Shown piece after piece: positions 25,759-33,614 of a stretch of DNA of 64,000 nt. Origin of the DNA: Clostridiales bacterium FE2011 (lineage in GTDB: Bacteria; Bacillota; Clostridia; Christensenellales; Aristaeellaceae); NCBI GenBank assembly GCA_017569305.1, contig CP069418.1:1922001-1986000 (forward strand), written 5' to 3'. The notes below the pieces were generated by a model. It did not search any database. It was given only the letters and a program-made list of their open reading frames with translations, and had not been told where the DNA came from. Positions within the stretch are counted from its first letter, which is position 1. Each line of letters opens with the position of its first letter. The position numbers were made by a program, and so were the translations under genes.

Positions 25759-26181
25759 ATGATGAACAGGTATGAAATGATCTACATCATCGACGCTGAT
25801 CTGGAGGAAGCCGCCCGTAAGGAACTGATTGAGAAGGTTTCCGCGCTGATCACTAACAACGGTGGTGAGATCGAGAAAGTCGATGAAACATGGGGCAAGC
25901 GCCGCCTGGCCTATGCGATCGACTACAAGACCGAAGGCTGGTACGTGCTGGTGAACTTCAATGCACCGGTCGAACTGCCCCGCGAGCTCGAGCGTAACCT
26001 GCAGATCAACGAGAACGTTCTCCGTTATCTCGTGATCAAGCTGGTCGAGAAGCGTTCTTCGGTGAAGCCCCGTGCCGAAAGGCCGGCTCCCGTTGCCGCT
26101 CCTGTGGATGAAGCTCCCGTTGCTGAGGAAGCCGCTCCTGCAGTTGCTGCAGAAGAAGCTCCCGCTGCTGATGCAGAGTAA
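25759..26181 (+). CDS. rpsF: 30S ribosomal protein S6
   Basis: Ribosomal protein S6 binds S18 and 16S rRNA in the platform of the small subunit. The S6 domain fills residues 1-95 (MNRYEMIYIIDADLEE..., WGKRRLAYAIDYKTEGWY). It is followed by an Ala/Pro/Glu-rich extension of about 40 residues with no fold, making the protein 140 residues instead of the usual 95-100. TGAGGAGGTG precedes the start; an extra ATG lies at the second codon. It is the first gene of rpsF-ssb-rpsR, the typical Firmicutes order. Confidence 0.96.
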   Translation: MMNRYEMIYIIDADLEEAARKELIEKVSALITNNGGEIEKVDETWGKRRLAYAIDYKTEGWYVLVNFNAPVELPRELERNLQINENVLRYLVIKLVEKRSSVKPRAERPAPVAAPVDEAPVAEEAAPAVAAEEAPAADAE

Positions 26182-26201
26182 GTCTGAGAGGAGAGGGAAA
26201 C

Positions 26202-26633
26202 ATGAATAAGCTGACAATCATCGGAAACCTGACCCGTGATCCTGAACTGCGCACCACCACTACCGGTGTGAACGTTTGTGACTTTACCGTTGCGGTAAAC
26301 CGCAGGCAGCGCCGTGATGCTCAGGGCGGACAGCCTGAAGCGGATTTCTTCCGCGTGACTGCCTGGCGTGAGCGCGGAGAACTCTGCGCCAAGTATCTGG
26401 CGAAGGGCCGCAAGGTCTGCGTTATCGGACCGGTCAGCGTCCGTACCTTTACAGGCAACGACGGCACCACCCGTGCCAGCCTGGAAGTAACGGCTGATGA
26501 AGTGGAATTCCTTTCTTCCCGGAATGACGGAGAAGCCGGCGGCTATGCTGCTTCCGCTGCTCCCGAAGCTCCCTCTGCTGATTCCCAGGCAGCCGGTTTC
26601 ACTGCTGTGGAAACCGATGAGCTGCCGTTCTAA
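26202..26633 (+). CDS. ssb: Single-stranded DNA-binding protein
   Basis: A 143-residue SSB that coats single-stranded DNA in replication and repair. The OB fold occupies residues 1-105 (MNKLTIIGNLTRDPELRTT, VNVCDFTVAVNR, FFRVTAWRERGELCAKYLAKGRKV). A flexible linker follows, and the acidic hydrophobic tip ETDELPF recruits partner proteins such as RecO and RecQ. It is the middle gene of rpsF-ssb-rpsR, with GAGAGGAGAGGG before the start. Confidence 0.97.
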   Translation: MNKLTIIGNLTRDPELRTTTTGVNVCDFTVAVNRRQRRDAQGGQPEADFFRVTAWRERGELCAKYLAKGRKVCVIGPVSVRTFTGNDGTTRASLEVTADEVEFLSSRNDGEAGGYAASAAPEAPSADSQAAGFTAVETDELPF

Positions 26634-26657
26634 CGCTCGAAAAGGAGGATAAAGCCA

Positions 26658-26915
26658 ATGTCTGAAGAACGTGGCGAAAGAAGACCGCGCCCCCGCGGAG
26701 GACGTCGTCCCCGCCGGAAGGTTTGCAGCTTCTGCGTTGACAAGATTGAATACATCGATTACAAGGATATCAACCGCCTGCGCCGCTTCACCAATGAGCG
26801 CGGCAAGATTCTGCCCCGCCGGATGAGCGGCAACTGCGCCAAGCATCAGCGTCAGCTGAGCGAGGCCATCAAGCGCGCACGTGCCATCGCCTTGATGCCC
26901 TACACGGTGGAATAA
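26658..26915 (+). CDS. rpsR: 30S ribosomal protein S18
   Basis: An 85-residue S18, partner of S6 on the small-subunit platform. Family features are the basic Arg-rich N-terminus, [17 protein letters not shown] (a C-x2-C pair, with GNCAKHQ further on, as in zinc-binding C+ S18 forms) and the conserved [24 protein letters not shown]. Last gene of the operon, followed by a strong terminator. Confidence 0.97.
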   Translation: MSEERGERRPRPRGGRRPRRKVCSFCVDKIEYIDYKDINRLRRFTNERGKILPRRMSGNCAKHQRQLSEAIKRARAIALMPYTVE

Positions 26916-26925
26916 GATGTATCAG

Positions 26926-26957
26926 AAAACTGCTCCGAATTTCGGAGCAGTTTTTTT
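26926..26957 (+). terminator. rpsF-ssb-rpsR terminator
   Basis: AAAACTGCTCCGAA-TTTCGGAGCAG followed by TTTTTTT. Confidence 0.9.
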
Positions 26958-26990
26958 AATTCATAATTCATAATTCACAATTCATAATTA
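26958..26990. repeat. Family 1 repeat, reverse orientation
   Basis: Starts directly on the T-run of the rpsR terminator; units TTCATAATT and TTCACAATT. Confidence 0.75.
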
Positions 26991-27016
26991 TGCTGGTTTG
27001 TTCAGGCGGCTTTAAC

Positions 27017-27055
27017 AAAAAAACAGCACGATCGTTTTGCTTGTCGTGCTGTTTT
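27017..27055 (-). terminator. Terminator of the minus-strand Dabb operon
   Basis: ACAGCACGA ... TCGTGCTGT stem; on the minus strand it ends in GTTTTTTTGTT. Confidence 0.75.
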
Positions 27056-27097
27056 GCTTCAGGTGTAAAACACTATGCATTGTGCATTGATCAGGGA

Positions 27098-27394
27098 TCA
27101 GAGATCCCTGATCTCATAGTCACAGGCGACGGAGGCGCTGCGTACCTCGTGCATCCGCTTTTTCACGGGCATATGCACCGGATGGGTCTGGTAGGCGTCG
27201 AAGGCTTCCCGGGTCTCAAACTCGGTAATCAGGGCCAGGTCGTAGGAGCGATCGCTGTGCAGGAAGTCGGCGCCGGCCTCCAGGCTGACCATGCCTTCGA
27301 TTTTCCCCTTCATGCCGTAGAAGTTTTTGACCAGCTGGGGAATCTCATCCTTGAATTCATCCTTGATTTTGAACATGACGATGTGACGGATCAT
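27098..27394 (-). CDS. Dabb family (stress-responsive alpha-beta barrel) protein
   Basis: A 98-residue protein of the dimeric alpha/beta barrel Dabb family. It shows the typical start MIRHIVMFKIKDE, the central SYDLALITEFETREAFDAYQTHPVH and the end VACDYEI. The exact function of bacterial members is not known. The start at 27394 follows AAAGGAGAAAACC and overlaps the stop of the upstream gene (ATGA), so the two are translationally coupled. Confidence 0.88.
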   Translation of the reverse strand: MIRHIVMFKIKDEFKDEIPQLVKNFYGMKGKIEGMVSLEAGADFLHSDRSYDLALITEFETREAFDAYQTHPVHMPVKKRMHEVRSASVACDYEIRDL

Positions 27395-27999
27395 TGGTTT
27401 TCTCCTTTGTCTGTATTTTCCGGGTGAAGGCGTTTCCACGCTTCCACCGCGATTTCCGGCAGCAGGTGGTACAGGATCATCAGATCACCGTTTTTCCGGC
27501 TGCGGGTCTTCTCATTCACGGGAATATAGGTCAGGTCATTGACGTCTTCCTTTTTCGGAGCGGCAGCGACAAACACATCCCAGGCGGCTTCCTCCAGCGC
27601 TTCCGCCTCCGGCAGGGCCCGGAGGGAGGCACTTTTTTCCTTTGCCTTTTTCAGGACGTCATAAATACCGAGCGCGCCGCAGATTAAGGCGGCGATTCCC
27701 AGCAGGAGAAAAACCTGCCGGTTGTCTTTCAGGAAAAGGAAGGTAACAGCCTCAATCAGCAGTCCCGCGGCGAAAACGGCACCGAATCGGACCAGCTGGG
27801 GTTTCACAGCCCGGACGGGATCCAGGGACAGGTTCAGCTGCTCCCGGGCGCAGCGTTCACAGACACAGCTCTCTTTTTCATCTCCCAGGGCCTGGACTTT
27901 CCGCTCGCCGCCGAGTCCCCGTACGGGAAGCGTACGGACTTCAATGGCCCGGATCGGATATGCGGCCGGACCGCCGCACCGGATGCATTTATCTGGCAT
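27391..27999 (-). CDS. Zinc-ribbon membrane protein, unknown
   Basis: A 202-residue protein with an N-terminal CIRCGG plus CVCERC zinc-binding pair (about residues 5-8 and 45-50), two adjacent membrane helices (about 72-90 and 95-112) and a cytoplasmic C-terminal domain of about 85 residues with no recognised fold (DVNDLTYIPVNEKTRSRKNGDLMILYHLLPEIA). It starts 17 bases after an AAGGAAT site. The stop overlaps the Dabb gene by 4 bases. Confidence 0.65.
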   Translation of the reverse strand: MPDKCIRCGGPAAYPIRAIEVRTLPVRGLGGERKVQALGDEKESCVCERCAREQLNLSLDPVRAVKPQLVRFGAVFAAGLLIEAVTFLFLKDNRQVFLLLGIAALICGALGIYDVLKKAKEKSASLRALPEAEALEEAAWDVFVAAAPKKEDVNDLTYIPVNEKTRSRKNGDLMILYHLLPEIAVEAWKRLHPENTDKGENQ

Positions 28000-28026
28000 A
28001 TTCTTTATTCCTTATGACTGAAATAA

Positions 28027-28055
28027 CGGCAGAGACAGCCAGGCTGTCCCTGCCG
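28027..28055 (-). terminator. Terminator of the malate operon
   Basis: CGGCAGGGACAGCCT / GGCTGTCTCTGCCG on the minus strand, followed by TTATTTC. A family 2 repeat lies between it and the transporter gene. Confidence 0.7.
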
Positions 28056-28070
28056 CGGAGAACACTTGAT

Positions 28071-28104
28071 AATTCTGAATTCTTAGTTCTGAATTGCGAA
28101 TTAT
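28071..28104. repeat. Family 2 repeat, reverse orientation, degenerate
   Basis: AATTCTGAATTCTTAGTTCTGAATT-like units overlapping the end of the transporter gene; its final TTATACC supplies the last bases around the stop. Confidence 0.6.
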
Positions 28105-29507
28105 ACCACAATGAACTGGGACAGGACAGAGAGCATCAGGCTGGCCAGCAGCAGGATGATCGCGCCGCCCAGGCGGGAGGAGATCTGCGCGAAGGGCATC
28201 AGTTCCATCCGGTTTGCGGCGGACAGCACCGCAACGTCGCCGGTGCCGCCCATGTTGGACATGCACAGGCCGGCGGTGACGCCGGATTCGAAGGGATAGA
28301 AGCCCACCAGCTTGCCGATGAACGCCGCGCCGACGAAGGCACCGATACATGTGGCCGCGCACAGCAGCAGGTAGGTCAGGCTGAAGGAGGAGATGACCGT
28401 GCCAATCTCCAGGTAGCAGATACCGATGCCGACCAGCAGCATGTTGGTCAGGTTCTTCATGATGAACTGGAACCACTGGTAGCAGGCAATCTCGATCCGC
28501 TCGGGGATGATATTGGTGATCTTGCAGATGGCAACCGTGATGATCATCCAGGCGTAGGCATGGATGGTGATGCCGGTGCCGAGAGCCTTCCAGGCGCCGG
28601 CCAGGATGAAGCCCCAGGCAAAGAACGCACCGGAGACCAGCAGGCCGATGCCCATGTTCTGCAGGCTCAGGGATTCACGCTTTTCCTTCATCTCGGGGCT
28701 GATTTCCAGTTCCTTCGGATCGATGGAACCGGCCTGCATCAGGGCGCCGTTGCCGTTCATCTTGCCCTTGATCACTTTCACCAGCACGCCGGCCAGCACG
28801 ATGGAGACCGCGTTGCCGATGGCGACTGCCGGCGTCATGACGGACAGTGCCTGCGCCGCGGTCATGGAGCTGCTGCTTTCAAAGATCTTGGAAAGCGGGG
28901 TTGCGCCTGCACCCATACCGCCGCCCATGATCGGCAGGGCGATCAGCAGCAGGGCGTTCATGACTGGATAGCCCATGATGGCAGCTACGCCGCAGCACAG
29001 GCCGAAGGCCAGGATCAGGCCGCCGAAGATGGCGGGGAAGTAACGGGCCGCGGCCTTGATCAGCAGCTTCCGGTTCATGCCCAGGATGGAACCGGTAATC
29101 AGGGCGGCGATGTACCAGTCAAGGAACGCGCCGTCGCCCTTGAAGAACTTGTTGATGCTGCCGACAAGATCCAGCTTGCCGAAGGGGAGGGTCATGTTGT
29201 AGATGGTCTCACCGTCCACAGTCTTGGCCGCGGGCAGGATTCCGAAGTAAACCAGCAGTGCGGAACCAAAGATACACACGATGGCGCCGCCGCCCAGATA
29301 GTCTTTGATAATCGGCGTATGATCGCCGATCCAGCCCAGAATCGTTCCAAGTACGATCATGAACAGGAAGCAGCCGGCCATCCCGGCGGGCAGGACGCCC
29401 AGATAGGTGGCCAGGATCGTCACCGCAGTGATGATCAGGAAGATCGGCAGGGGAAGGTTAAACAGCTGGAACGGTTTTTTCTCCTTGGGTGCGGTAGTCA
29501 CAGACAT
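28101..29507 (-). CDS. 2-hydroxycarboxylate transporter (malate/citrate, 2HCT family)
   Basis: A 468-residue symporter of the 2HCT family (CitS, MaeN, MleP). Two inverted halves each carry a GGXG-type reentrant loop: LPIMGGGMGAGATPLSKIF in the first half and the glycine-rich SNMGGTGDVAVLSAANRM in the second. Eleven or so membrane helices are visible. Malic enzyme is encoded directly upstream on the same strand (41-base gap), so the substrate is most likely L-malate, taken up with Na+ or H+. GGAGGAATG precedes the start. Confidence 0.9.
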   Translation of the reverse strand: MSVTTAPKEKKPFQLFNLPLPIFLIITAVTILATYLGVLPAGMAGCFLFMIVLGTILGWIGDHTPIIKDYLGGGAIVCIFGSALLVYFGILPAAKTVDGETIYNMTLPFGKLDLVGSINKFFKGDGAFLDWYIAALITGSILGMNRKLLIKAAARYFPAIFGGLILAFGLCCGVAAIMGYPVMNALLLIALPIMGGGMGAGATPLSKIFESSSSMTAAQALSVMTPAVAIGNAVSIVLAGVLVKVIKGKMNGNGALMQAGSIDPKELEISPEMKEKRESLSLQNMGIGLLVSGAFFAWGFILAGAWKALGTGITIHAYAWMIITVAICKITNIIPERIEIACYQWFQFIMKNLTNMLLVGIGICYLEIGTVISSFSLTYLLLCAATCIGAFVGAAFIGKLVGFYPFESGVTAGLCMSNMGGTGDVAVLSAANRMELMPFAQISSRLGGAIILLLASLMLSVLSQFIVV

Positions 29508-29548
29508 TCCTCCTTAAATCGTATTGGGAAACCGAAACCGGGGGGGGA

Positions 29549-30718
29549 TCAGATCCTGGCAACGCCGCTGTCGCGTGCTGCCTTCGCAACCGCCGCTGCC
29601 ACGGCGGGTCCGATACGTTTGTCAAAGGCCAGGGGGAGAATATAATCAGATTTCAGCTCTTCATCAGAAACCAGACCCGCCAGGGCCAGGGAAGCGGCCA
29701 TCTTCATTTCCTCGTTGATGTCTGTGGCACGGACGTCCAGTGCGCCGCGGAACAGGCCGGGGAAGCACATCACGTTGTTGATCTGGTTGGGATGATCGCT
29801 CCGTCCGGTGCCGACCACGGCGGCTCCGGCGGCCAGGGCTTCGTCCGGCTCAATTTCCGGGGTGGGGTTGGCCATCGGGAAGATGATCGGGTCTTCGGCC
29901 ATGGAGCGGACCATATCCTGGCTGACGATGTGCGGCGCGCTGACGCCGATGAACACATCCGCGCCCTTCATCGCGTCCGCCAGCTTGCCGGAGAACTTCT
30001 CCGGATTGGTGATCTTCGCCATGGCTTCCTGGGCGGGATTCATCTGTTCACCCTCGCACAGGATACCGAAGCGGTCCACCATCTTCATATGCTTCACGCC
30101 CAGGTTCAGCAGGTGCTTGCCGATGGCAATGCCTGCGCTGCCGGCGCCGTTGATCACGACTTTTGCTTCGCCGATGTCCTTCTTGACCACTTTCAGGGCG
30201 TTGATCAGGGCAGCGCCCACAACCACGGCGGTGCCGTGCTGGTCGTCATGGAACACGGGAATATCGCACAGCTCCTTCAGCCGGCGTTCAATCTCGAAGC
30301 AGCGGGGTGCGGCAATGTCCTCCAGGTTGATGCCGCCGAAGCTGCCGGAAATCAGGTAGATGGTCCGTACGATTTCGTCCACATCCTTGCTGCGGATACA
30401 GATCGGGAAGGCATCCACGTCGCCGAAGGCCTTGAACAGGGCACATTTGCCTTCCATCACGGGCATACCGGCTTCCGGACCGATATCACCCAGGCCGAGC
30501 ACCGCGGTACCGTCTGTAATCACGGCAACCAGATTATGCCTGCGCGTCAGCGTGAAGGACTTGTCGTAATCCTTCTGGATTTCCAGACAGGGCTGGGCAA
30601 CACCGGGCGTGTAGGCAAGGGACAGATCATCTTTGGTTTTTACGGGAACACGGGAAACAACTTCAATTTTACCCTGCCATTCGCCATGCAGACGCAGGGA
30701 CTCCTCAGCGTAATTCAA
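29549..30718 (-). CDS. Malic enzyme (NAD(P)-dependent, oxaloacetate-decarboxylating type)
   Basis: Oxidative decarboxylation of malate to pyruvate and CO2; 389 residues, the short bacterial form without a phosphotransacetylase domain. The N-terminus shows [13 protein letters not shown], the catalytic Tyr region; Lys and acid residues are in [22 protein letters not shown]; metal ligands are in [11 protein letters not shown]; the nucleotide fold carries GAGSAG. The start is TTG at 30718, preceded by AAGGAGGGC; no ATG or GTG lies nearby. It is the first gene of a malate operon with the 2HCT transporter. Confidence 0.94.
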   Translation of the reverse strand: MNYAEESLRLHGEWQGKIEVVSRVPVKTKDDLSLAYTPGVAQPCLEIQKDYDKSFTLTRRHNLVAVITDGTAVLGLGDIGPEAGMPVMEGKCALFKAFGDVDAFPICIRSKDVDEIVRTIYLISGSFGGINLEDIAAPRCFEIERRLKELCDIPVFHDDQHGTAVVVGAALINALKVVKKDIGEAKVVINGAGSAGIAIGKHLLNLGVKHMKMVDRFGILCEGEQMNPAQEAMAKITNPEKFSGKLADAMKGADVFIGVSAPHIVSQDMVRSMAEDPIIFPMANPTPEIEPDEALAAGAAVVGTGRSDHPNQINNVMCFPGLFRGALDVRATDINEEMKMAASLALAGLVSDEELKSDYILPLAFDKRIGPAVAAAVAKAARDSGVARI

Positions 30719-30759
30719 AGGGATGCCCTCCTTATAAAAAATGTTTTTTGGTTGTATTC

Positions 30760-30788
30760 ATTATAATGGAGAAATCGGAAAATAACAA
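30760..30788 (-). promoter_or_regulatory. Malate operon promoter
   Basis: Minus strand TTGTTA (30783-30788), 17 bases, TATAAT (30760-30765). Confidence 0.65.
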
Positions 30789-30816
30789 GACCAAATATGG
30801 CAAACATTGGCTGGCC

Positions 30817-30845
30817 TTGAACGGAAAAAGGGCTGAGCGTATAAT
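30817..30845 (+). promoter_or_regulatory. Promoter of the AEC transporter gene
   Basis: TTGAAC (30817-30822), 17 bases, TATAAT (30840-30845). It is back to back with the malate operon promoter, 28 bases apart. Confidence 0.75.
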
Positions 30846-30878
30846 AAAAACACCAACAGGGAAAAGAGGCGTAAACGG

Positions 30879-31826
30879 ATGCTGGAAAGCTTTATGGTTG
30901 CCTTCAACGCGGTAGGACCGTTCCTGATCCTGCTGGGGATCGGCTTTGCGGCAGTCCGGCTTAAGCTGACGGACCGGCCGTTCATGGACCGGCTGAACGC
31001 GCTGAATTACCGGCTCTTTTTTCCCTTCCTGATGTTCAATAATGTTTACAGCGCGAAGCCGGAAAACATGCCCTCCGTGAAGCTGATGCTTATGGGCTCG
31101 CTTTCGGTGATCCTGCTGGTAGTACTCCTGGTGATCATCGTCCCGAAGATCGTGAAGGAGAATCCCCGCCGGGGCGTTGTGATCCAGGGTATTTTCCGCA
31201 GCAATTTCATCATCTACGGCATCCCGCTGACCACCTATGTTTTCGGCACGGAGAAGTCCTCTGTCTGCGGTATGATGATCATGATCATGGTTTCCATTTT
31301 CAATATCGCGGCGGTCATTGTGCTGGAGCTGTTCCGGGAGGGCGGAAAGATACGGCCCGGCGCGCTCCTGCTGGGCATTGTGAAAAACCCGCTCCTGCAG
31401 GGCTGCGTTGTGGGCCTGCTCTTCTACCTGCTGCAGATCCGGCTGCCTTCCTTCGTCGCAACGCCGGTATCCTCACTGGCCGGGGCGGCAACGACCATTG
31501 CCCTGGTGGTGCTTGGCGCGAACCTGAAGTTTGATGAATTGAAAAAGAACAGCCGGACAATCAGCGTTGTGCTGGTCATCCGGCTGATCCTCCTGCCGGT
31601 TGTAATGGTGGCTTTTGCGTATCTGATCGGTCTGCGGGGCGTGGAGCTGTTCCTGATCCTGATGATCTTCGGCACTCCCGTTGCCACTTCATCCTATCCC
31701 ATGGCCCAGAATATGGGCGGGGACGGACAGCTGGCGGGGCAGCTGGTCTTTGTGAGCACCGTGGCCTCCCTCGCGACCATCTTTGTCTTTATCTTTACGC
31801 TGTCCCGGCTGGGACTGCTTCTGTGA
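30879..31826 (+). CDS. AEC family transporter (auxin efflux carrier / malate permease type)
   Basis: A 315-residue membrane carrier with ten helices in two inverted halves, in the family that includes MleP malate permeases and MdcF malonate transporters. Patterns seen are NAVGPFLILLGIGFAAVRL at the start, NNVYSA in helix 2, and FGTPVATSSYPMAQNMGGDGQLA near residue 265. The start ATG is preceded by AAAAGAGGCG. It is divergent from the malic enzyme operon, so it may move malate, pyruvate or another organic acid connected with that pathway. Confidence 0.85.
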   Translation: MLESFMVAFNAVGPFLILLGIGFAAVRLKLTDRPFMDRLNALNYRLFFPFLMFNNVYSAKPENMPSVKLMLMGSLSVILLVVLLVIIVPKIVKENPRRGVVIQGIFRSNFIIYGIPLTTYVFGTEKSSVCGMMIMIMVSIFNIAAVIVLELFREGGKIRPGALLLGIVKNPLLQGCVVGLLFYLLQIRLPSFVATPVSSLAGAATTIALVVLGANLKFDELKKNSRTISVVLVIRLILLPVVMVAFAYLIGLRGVELFLILMIFGTPVATSSYPMAQNMGGDGQLAGQLVFVSTVASLATIFVFIFTLSRLGLLL

Positions 31827-31844
31827 AAAACTGAAAAACGAAGA

Positions 31845-32309
31845 TTACCGTGCGCTCCCGGTAAGCGTCCCGCTTCCGGGAAGGGTCAGGGTGCTCACGG
31901 TGGCGCTGCGGGCGACGTTCAGCAGGGAGGTTTCCAGCTGTGCCTGCAGCAGGGCGTTGTTGTCTTCCAGGGAGGCAATGCCTTCAGAAAGCTGGCCGAT
32001 CCGCTGTCCGCCAGCGTTCAGCGCCTGCAGGTCAGAGAACAACACCCCGAAGAACAGGATCATAACCAGTGCCAGCGTAATCAGCAGCACGTCCCACCGG
32101 ATGCCGCGGGAAGAAAAAACGGGCAGGGCGTGGACGGTTTCCGTGACGACGCCCCGATTCCGGGAACCTGCGTTCAGTCCTCTGGTCCAGTCCTGTACCT
32201 GCCTGGAAGAATAAGGGGAAGAAAGCTGCTGACGGCCGGGGACAGAAAACAGGCCTTCCTGTTGCGGAAGGGCATATCCCTGTATGCTGTTCATACGACG
32301 AACTGCCAA
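31845..32309 (-). CDS. Bitopic membrane protein with coiled coil, unknown
   Basis: A 154-residue protein (149 if started at the ATG at 32294). A disordered N-terminal cytoplasmic part of about 70 residues leads to one membrane helix (VLLITLALVMILFFGVLF, about 74-91), then a short coiled coil (IGQLSEGIASLEDNNALLQAQLE) and a Ser/Thr-rich tail. Architecture and size recall FtsL/DivIC-type septal proteins, but no sequence match is claimed. A minus-strand promoter candidate, TATAAT with TGG in front, lies at 32348-32353. Confidence 0.6.
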   Translation of the reverse strand: MAVRRMNSIQGYALPQQEGLFSVPGRQQLSSPYSSRQVQDWTRGLNAGSRNRGVVTETVHALPVFSSRGIRWDVLLITLALVMILFFGVLFSDLQALNAGGQRIGQLSEGIASLEDNNALLQAQLETSLLNVARSATVSTLTLPGSGTLTGSAR

Positions 32310-32555
32310 AGCTGCTTCCCCATTTCGTTTGTGTTTTTCTGGGCGATATTATACCATATATTGTGGATTATGTTATTACTTTTTTGTTAATAATCCGTAC
32401 AAATTCGTTACCGGGAAAGCGCTTTGAACGAGTCCGGAGTTATTTCCTGACCTCTGTATACAAGGCTGCACAACGTTCGGATCGAAAAAGATGTAACAGC
32501 GGTGTAAAATGTACGCAGAAAAGAACAAAAAATAGACAAAATGGTCAAAACCCCC
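32310..32555. other. Intergenic stretch without a gene
   Basis: AT-rich. It holds the minus-strand extended -10 for the preceding bitopic gene (32348-32353) and nothing else that I recognise before the strong plus-strand promoter at 32556. Confidence 0.5.
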
Positions 32556-32584
32556 TTGACACGCCTTTCGAACCGTTGTATAGT
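32556..32584 (+). promoter_or_regulatory. Strong promoter of a micro-ORF transcript
   Basis: TTGACA (32556-32561), 17 bases, TATAGT (32579-32584); the closest to consensus in this part of the window. Confidence 0.8.
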
Positions 32585-32616
32585 CTACGCAATTCTTAAA
32601 GAAAGGAGCTCTTCCA

Positions 32617-32718
32617 ATGAGGAATGCAAGGATGATTAAGAACCTGCTGACTAAGCGTGAGACTAAGTTCATATCCATCGGATCTGTGTCCGCCAGGCTG
32701 AAGAGCTCCGGAGTATAA
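32617..32718 (+). CDS. 33-residue basic micro-protein
   Basis: Starts MRNARMIKNLLTKRETKF and ends LKSSGV. GAAAGGAG precedes the ATG by 7 bases. It has its own strong promoter and a strong terminator 25 bases after the stop, so it is a very short single-gene transcript. Net charge is clearly positive and no membrane helix is visible. It could be a leader peptide, a regulatory peptide or a bioactive peptide; nothing in the sequence decides. Absent from ordinary gene calling because of length. Confidence 0.6.
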   Translation: MRNARMIKNLLTKRETKFISIGSVSARLKSSGV

Positions 32719-32740
32719 TTCCAGGCTCTGCTCAGTTTAT

Positions 32741-32775
32741 ACGGCCGCTTATCCGAATGGGTAAGCGGCCTTTTT
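32741..32775 (+). terminator. Terminator of the micro-ORF transcript
   Basis: GGCCGCTTA ... TAAGCGGCC stem followed by TTTTTAT. Confidence 0.85.
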
Positions 32776-32862
32776 ATACTCCGCATTCTTCCGGAAACCG
32801 GGAACGACCCGGGTGAAACCAGGAATTTTCACGACGTATATCAGGAAAGGATTGGATTGATT

Positions 32863-32961
32863 ATGAGGATTATTACAGCAAGACGGATCTGGCTGCTGTT
32901 GAGGAATAATAAAGCTGTGAGACATTTCGGGACGGTTATTGACCGAACCCAGGGAGAGTAA
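32863..32961 (+). CDS. 32-residue basic micro-protein (tentative)
   Basis: Starts MRIITARRIWLLLRNNK and ends DRTQGE. A weak AGGAAAGG site lies about 12 bases upstream. Its basic Arg-rich beginning is faintly similar to the 33-residue peptide before it. No promoter of its own is clear. It is followed by a structured untranslated stretch. Confidence 0.4.
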   Translation: MRIITARRIWLLLRNNKAVRHFGTVIDRTQGE

Positions 32962-32994
32962 AACCTGAAGGATCAGAACGATAGCCTGTCTTAA

Positions 32995-33125
32995 ATGATA
33001 CAAGCTGCCATACCGGCAGGATAACAGCCTGAGTCAACGAAGCCGGACGGAATCCGGCACATCAGACGGTGTGTTTCGTCTACCCAAAAAACAGATAATT
33101 GGGCCCGCATTGCAGCGGGCATAAA
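32995..33125 (+). ncRNA. Structured untranslated leader, class not recognised
   Basis: Several nested stems lie in about 130 bases: CTGCC-ATACC-GGCAG, GCCGGA-CGGAA-TCCGGC enclosed by CTGA/TCAG, AGACG/CGTCT, and GCCCGC-ATTGCA-GCGGGC (33099-33121) just before the ribosome binding site of the next gene. The conserved-looking stretch AACGAAGCCGG is single-stranded in part. It looks like a cis-regulatory RNA for the gene at 33145, but it does not match the riboswitch classes I know. Confidence 0.4.
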
Positions 33126-33144
33126 AGAAAAGAGGTAATTGATT

Positions 33145-33459
33145 ATGATGCATTGTTGGAAAAATATCGGCCCTGAATGGAAGACTGAAGATGTGCTTCA
33201 GGTCCGTGAAATACTGAAGGATGAACATATCCCCTTTAAGATGCCTTTCTCGGACATCTTTTTCGTAAACATCTTCCACACGCCCGCGGAAGATAAAAGA
33301 TGGACGGTTATGGTTCGGGAAAAGGACTGGGAAAAGGTTGTCCGTATGCTGATCAAAGAAGAACTGATCCGCGGGGCGGAGCTTGAAATCTGCCCTGTCG
33401 GAACCGGCCCGGAACCTGAGCGGGCCTTTCCCTTCGGCACCCCTGTTCCCTCCCGCTGA
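33145..33459 (+). CDS. Small DUF2007-like protein, unknown
   Basis: A 104-residue soluble protein (MMHCWKNIGPEWKTEDVLQV...). The core DVLQVREILKDEHIPF and the second-half WEKVVRMLIKEEL resemble the DUF2007 'putative signal transducing' fold and the C-terminal part of the protein at 14265. The ATG at 33145 follows AAAGAGG by 9 bases; the next ATG at 33148 is possible. It is preceded by a folded leader and followed by a terminator, so it may be the regulated target of that leader. Confidence 0.6.
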   Translation: MMHCWKNIGPEWKTEDVLQVREILKDEHIPFKMPFSDIFFVNIFHTPAEDKRWTVMVREKDWEKVVRMLIKEELIRGAELEICPVGTGPEPERAFPFGTPVPSR

Positions 33460-33477
33460 GTGAAGGGATGGAAAGGG

Positions 33478-33517
33478 CAAAAACCGTTTTTGTACAGGCA
33501 GAAACGGTTTTACTCTT
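33478..33517 (+). terminator. Terminator of the DUF2007-like gene
   Basis: AAAACCGTTT ... AAACGGTTTT stem followed by ACTCTTTT. Confidence 0.75.
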
Positions 33518-33545
33518 TTGCGGGCTGTCTGCTCTGTGCTACAAT
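33518..33545 (+). promoter_or_regulatory. Promoter of the diguanylate cyclase gene
   Basis: TTGCGG (33518-33523), 16 bases, TACAAT (33540-33545), with an extended -10 TG. Confidence 0.55.
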
Positions 33546-33614
33546 ATTTGCAGATAACCGGGATTTTACGCACCGGGTACCGGTGAATATGCCCAGAAAG
33601 GATCATGCCGGACT

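Noticed and set aside
27960..29645. 561-residue plus-strand frame rich in His, Gly, Gln and Asp
   Set aside because: It lies opposite the 2HCT transporter gene; the composition is what the reverse complement of a hydrophobic protein gene gives.
32995..33125. Cyclic di-GMP, THF or TPP riboswitch
   Set aside because: It lacks the hallmark sequences of these classes as I know them (for example the GEMM tetraloop receptor and CAAAGC, or CUGAGA with the TPP pyrophosphate loop); left as unclassified.
32376..33606. Minus-strand frames (32376-32786, 32749-33003, 33034-33606)
   Set aside because: Antisense to a strong promoter, terminator and coding sequence, with no start signals and no recognisable protein features.
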